This document shows, one piece after another, positions 6,361-7,115 of a DNA stretch of 7,115 bases (positions are counted from its first letter, which is position 1; every line of letters begins with the position of its first letter). This DNA comes from Syntrophomonadaceae bacterium (GTDB lineage Bacteria > Bacillota > Ch66 > Ch109): contig JAAZDI010000361.1 in NCBI GenBank assembly GCA_012512295.1, forward strand, positions 1-7,115, in the 5' to 3' direction. A program made the translations under genes and the position numbers. The notes below the pieces were generated by a model that worked only from the letters and a program-made list of their open reading frames with translations, was not told the DNA's origin and ran no database searches.

Positions 6361-6375
6361 ACAAAACGGTAAAAT
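6347..6375 (+). promoter_or_regulatory. Possible plus-strand promoter overlapping the inverted repeat
   Basis: TTGCAT (6347-6352), a 17-base spacer and TAAAAT (6370-6375, 5 of 6 matches). A transcript starting near 6382 would begin just ahead of the strong ribosome binding site at 6385-6394. The -35 is weak. Confidence 0.35.
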
Positions 6376-6398
6376 CTAAATACCAAGAAGGAGGCGAT

Positions 6399-6485
6399 AT
6401 GGTGTATGATAAGCGATTGCGCTTGACACCCAGGTATCGCTGTGTTATTATAAGTTCCGTCATAAGACTAACAATACAAGACTAA
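6399..6485 (+). CDS. Possible 28-residue small ORF with near-ideal ribosome binding site
   Basis: AAGAAGGAGG (6385-6394) lies 4 bases before an ATG at 6399 and 7 bases before an in-frame GTG at 6402. The frame then runs 28 codons to TAA at 6483. The product is basic at the start (MVYDKRLRLTPRYR) and hydrophobic later (CVIISSVI), with no recognised family. The TTGACA and TATTAT of the tRNA-Gly promoter lie inside the frame, which constrains the DNA and argues that part of the reading frame is incidental. A promoter-like pair and inverted repeats upstream make a real small gene, or the surviving front end of a lost gene, worth considering. The second copy of the 21-24 base repeat forms its first codons. 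Confidence 0.3.
   Translation: MVYDKRLRLTPRYRCVIISSVIRLTIQD
6400..6420 (+). repeat. Imperfect direct repeat, copy 2
   Basis: This is the partner of 6299-6322, with 19 of 21 bases matching and a 3-base deletion. It covers the first codons of the 28-codon frame and ends next to the tRNA-Gly -35. A small local duplication is the simplest explanation. Confidence 0.45.
6423..6451 (+). promoter_or_regulatory. Promoter of tRNA-Gly
   Basis: A perfect -35 TTGACA (6423-6428), a 17-base spacer and TATTAT (6446-6451, 5 of 6 matches). The transcript would start near 6458, about 34 bases before the mature tRNA. It is the best-matching promoter in the window, as expected for a stable RNA gene. Confidence 0.8.
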
Positions 6486-6491
6486 TTGCGT

Positions 6492-6565
6492 GCGGGAGTA
6501 GCTCAATGGCAGAGCTCTGGCTTCCCAAGCCAGCTACGCGGGTTCGATTCCCGTCTCCCGCTCCA
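6492..6565 (+). tRNA. tRNA-Gly (anticodon CCC)
   Basis: A complete cloverleaf: acceptor GCGGGAG (6492-6498) with CTCCCGC (6555-6561), D stem GCTC/GAGC, anticodon stem CTGGC/GCCAG around loop TTCCCAA (anticodon CCC at 6524-6526), T stem GCGGG/CCCGT with loop TTCGATT, discriminator T and encoded CCA. It reads the GGG codon. It stands alone on the plus strand with its own promoter and terminator. Confidence 0.97.
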
Positions 6566-6579
6566 AAACGTATCTCGCG

Positions 6580-6605
6580 ACCTCTCTCAATAACGGAGAG
6601 GTTTT
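6580..6605 (+). terminator. Intrinsic terminator of tRNA-Gly
   Basis: ACCTCTC (6580-6586) pairs with GAGAGGT (6596-6602) around a 9-base loop, followed by TTTT and a second T run at 6611-6616. It lies 15 bases past the tRNA end. Beyond it, 6606-6837 is AT-rich with no supported gene. Confidence 0.85.
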
Positions 6606-6816
6606 CTATATTTTTTATTATTTATATATAACGGATTTCCTAAAAACCCCACGGCTAATCTTCCCTTACAAACAAAGTACTATATTAGCAAAGCCAACTT
6701 GTAATGTAAACCACCCATATTCTTGTGGAATTTGCCTACGATATTTTACTCTAAGCAAATGATAACCGGGGAGAACATGAGGACCGTCAAAAAACCAGCT
6801 TAATTACCTTAATAAC

Positions 6817-6837
6817 AGGAGGGGATTGTGAAGAGAT
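6817..6837 (+). other. Strong ribosome binding site before a 3-codon frame
   Basis: AGGAGGGG (6817-6824) is followed by ATT and GTG AAG AGA TAA (6828-6839). The ribosome-binding-site match is excellent but there is no frame to translate. About 45 bases upstream, GGGGAGAAC precedes an ATG that opens an 8-codon frame. Both lie between the two convergent tRNA terminators and look like relics or chance. Confidence 0.15.
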
Positions 6838-6865
6838 AAAAAATCTTGTATCTCAAAGATACAAG
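6838..6865 (-). terminator. Intrinsic terminator of the Val(?)-Asp-Phe tRNA operon
   Basis: CTTGTATCT (6845-6853) and AGATACAAG (6857-6865) are perfectly complementary 9-base arms around a 3-base loop. On the minus strand an A and then six T (6843-6838) follow. It begins 15 bases past the tRNA-Phe end and faces the tRNA-Gly terminator, so the two convergent units are insulated from each other. Confidence 0.9.
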
Positions 6866-6880
6866 TCTAGTTTAAATCAA

Positions 6881-6956
<76 letters not shown>

Positions 6957-7003
6957 ACTATCGCCGCTATTGTGTTCATCAAGCTCTTAATAATATGATA
7001 ATA

Positions 7004-7080
7004 TGGCGGAGCTGACGGGAGTCGAACCCGCGGTCTCCTGCGTGACAGGCAGGCATGTTAGGCCTCTACACCACAGCTCC
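7004..7080 (-). tRNA. tRNA-Asp (anticodon GTC)
   Basis: A 77-base tRNA with encoded CCA. Acceptor GGAGCTG pairs with CAGCTCC, discriminator G, and the anticodon stem CCTGC/GCAGG encloses CTGTCAC, giving GTC. The T arm is CGGGTTCGACTCCCG. It is co-transcribed with tRNA-Phe; no promoter is visible in the 19 bases before it. Confidence 0.98.
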
Positions 7081-7099
7081 GCAATTTTCCATCTCTACC

Positions 7100-7115
7100 T
7101 GGTGGGCGATGACGG
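7100..7115 (-). tRNA. 3' end of a tRNA cut by the window edge, probably tRNA-Val
   Basis: Minus-strand reading gives CCGTC (end of a T stem), ATCGCCC (acceptor 3' strand), discriminator A and CCA, ending 19 bases before tRNA-Asp. The implied acceptor 5' strand GGGCGAT is typical of bacterial tRNA-Val, and Val-Asp-Phe is a common order in Firmicutes. The anticodon lies outside the window, so the identity is inferred. Confidence 0.65.

Noticed and set aside
6606..6837. Possible gene or RNA between the two tRNA terminators
   Set aside because: AT-rich, with only 8- and 3-codon frames, and no structured RNA family recognised.

Overview
The window looks like chromosomal DNA of a Gram-positive anaerobe of the class Clostridia, most plausibly a Peptococcaceae-like lineage. 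The evidence is a SCIFF precursor next to its radical-SAM maturase (a pair nearly confined to Clostridia), strong GGAGG-type ribosome binding sites with frequent TTG/GTG starts, a LysM-G5-M23 wall hydrolase, a membrane-anchored peptidase-MA-like protein, and CCA-encoding tRNA genes in a Val(?)-Asp-Phe order. Species cannot be told from the sequence.

Layout, left to right. All five clear protein genes lie on the minus strand, so transcription runs from right to left. murA (8-1258) makes the first committed peptidoglycan precursor. A 345-base gap follows, holding the murA promoter, a REP-like fragment, an orphan promoter-like site and a doubtful 48-codon frame. A membrane-anchored gluzincin-type metalloprotease-like protein lies at 1604-2590. 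A 275-base gap holds its promoter and a GC-rich hairpin terminator for the gene upstream. A LysM/G5/M23 peptidoglycan endopeptidase follows (2866-4260). Then come the SCIFF maturase scfB (4397-5905) and the 48-residue SCIFF precursor scfA (6045-6191), with an intrinsic terminator between the two.

The right end is an RNA region. tRNA-Gly(CCC) is on the plus strand with its own near-consensus promoter and terminator. It converges on a minus-strand tRNA operon: a partial tRNA at the window edge (probably Val), Asp(GTC), Phe(GAA) and a strong terminator. Between scfA and tRNA-Gly is a 300-base stretch with overlapping inverted repeats, a promoter-like pair, a near-perfect ribosome binding site and a 28-codon frame that overlaps the tRNA promoter.

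The scfA/scfB pair is the specialised system here: a small cysteine-rich peptide and the radical-SAM/SPASM enzyme that installs thioether (ranthipeptide-type) links in it. It is a known family, not a new one. The less explained parts are the terminator between precursor and maturase, the plus-strand control-like region upstream of scfA, and the wall-gene neighbourhood. murA, the M23 protein and the MA-like peptidase share a cell-envelope theme, but each has its own promoter. Four of the five protein genes show the same extended -10 sequence TGnTATAAT.
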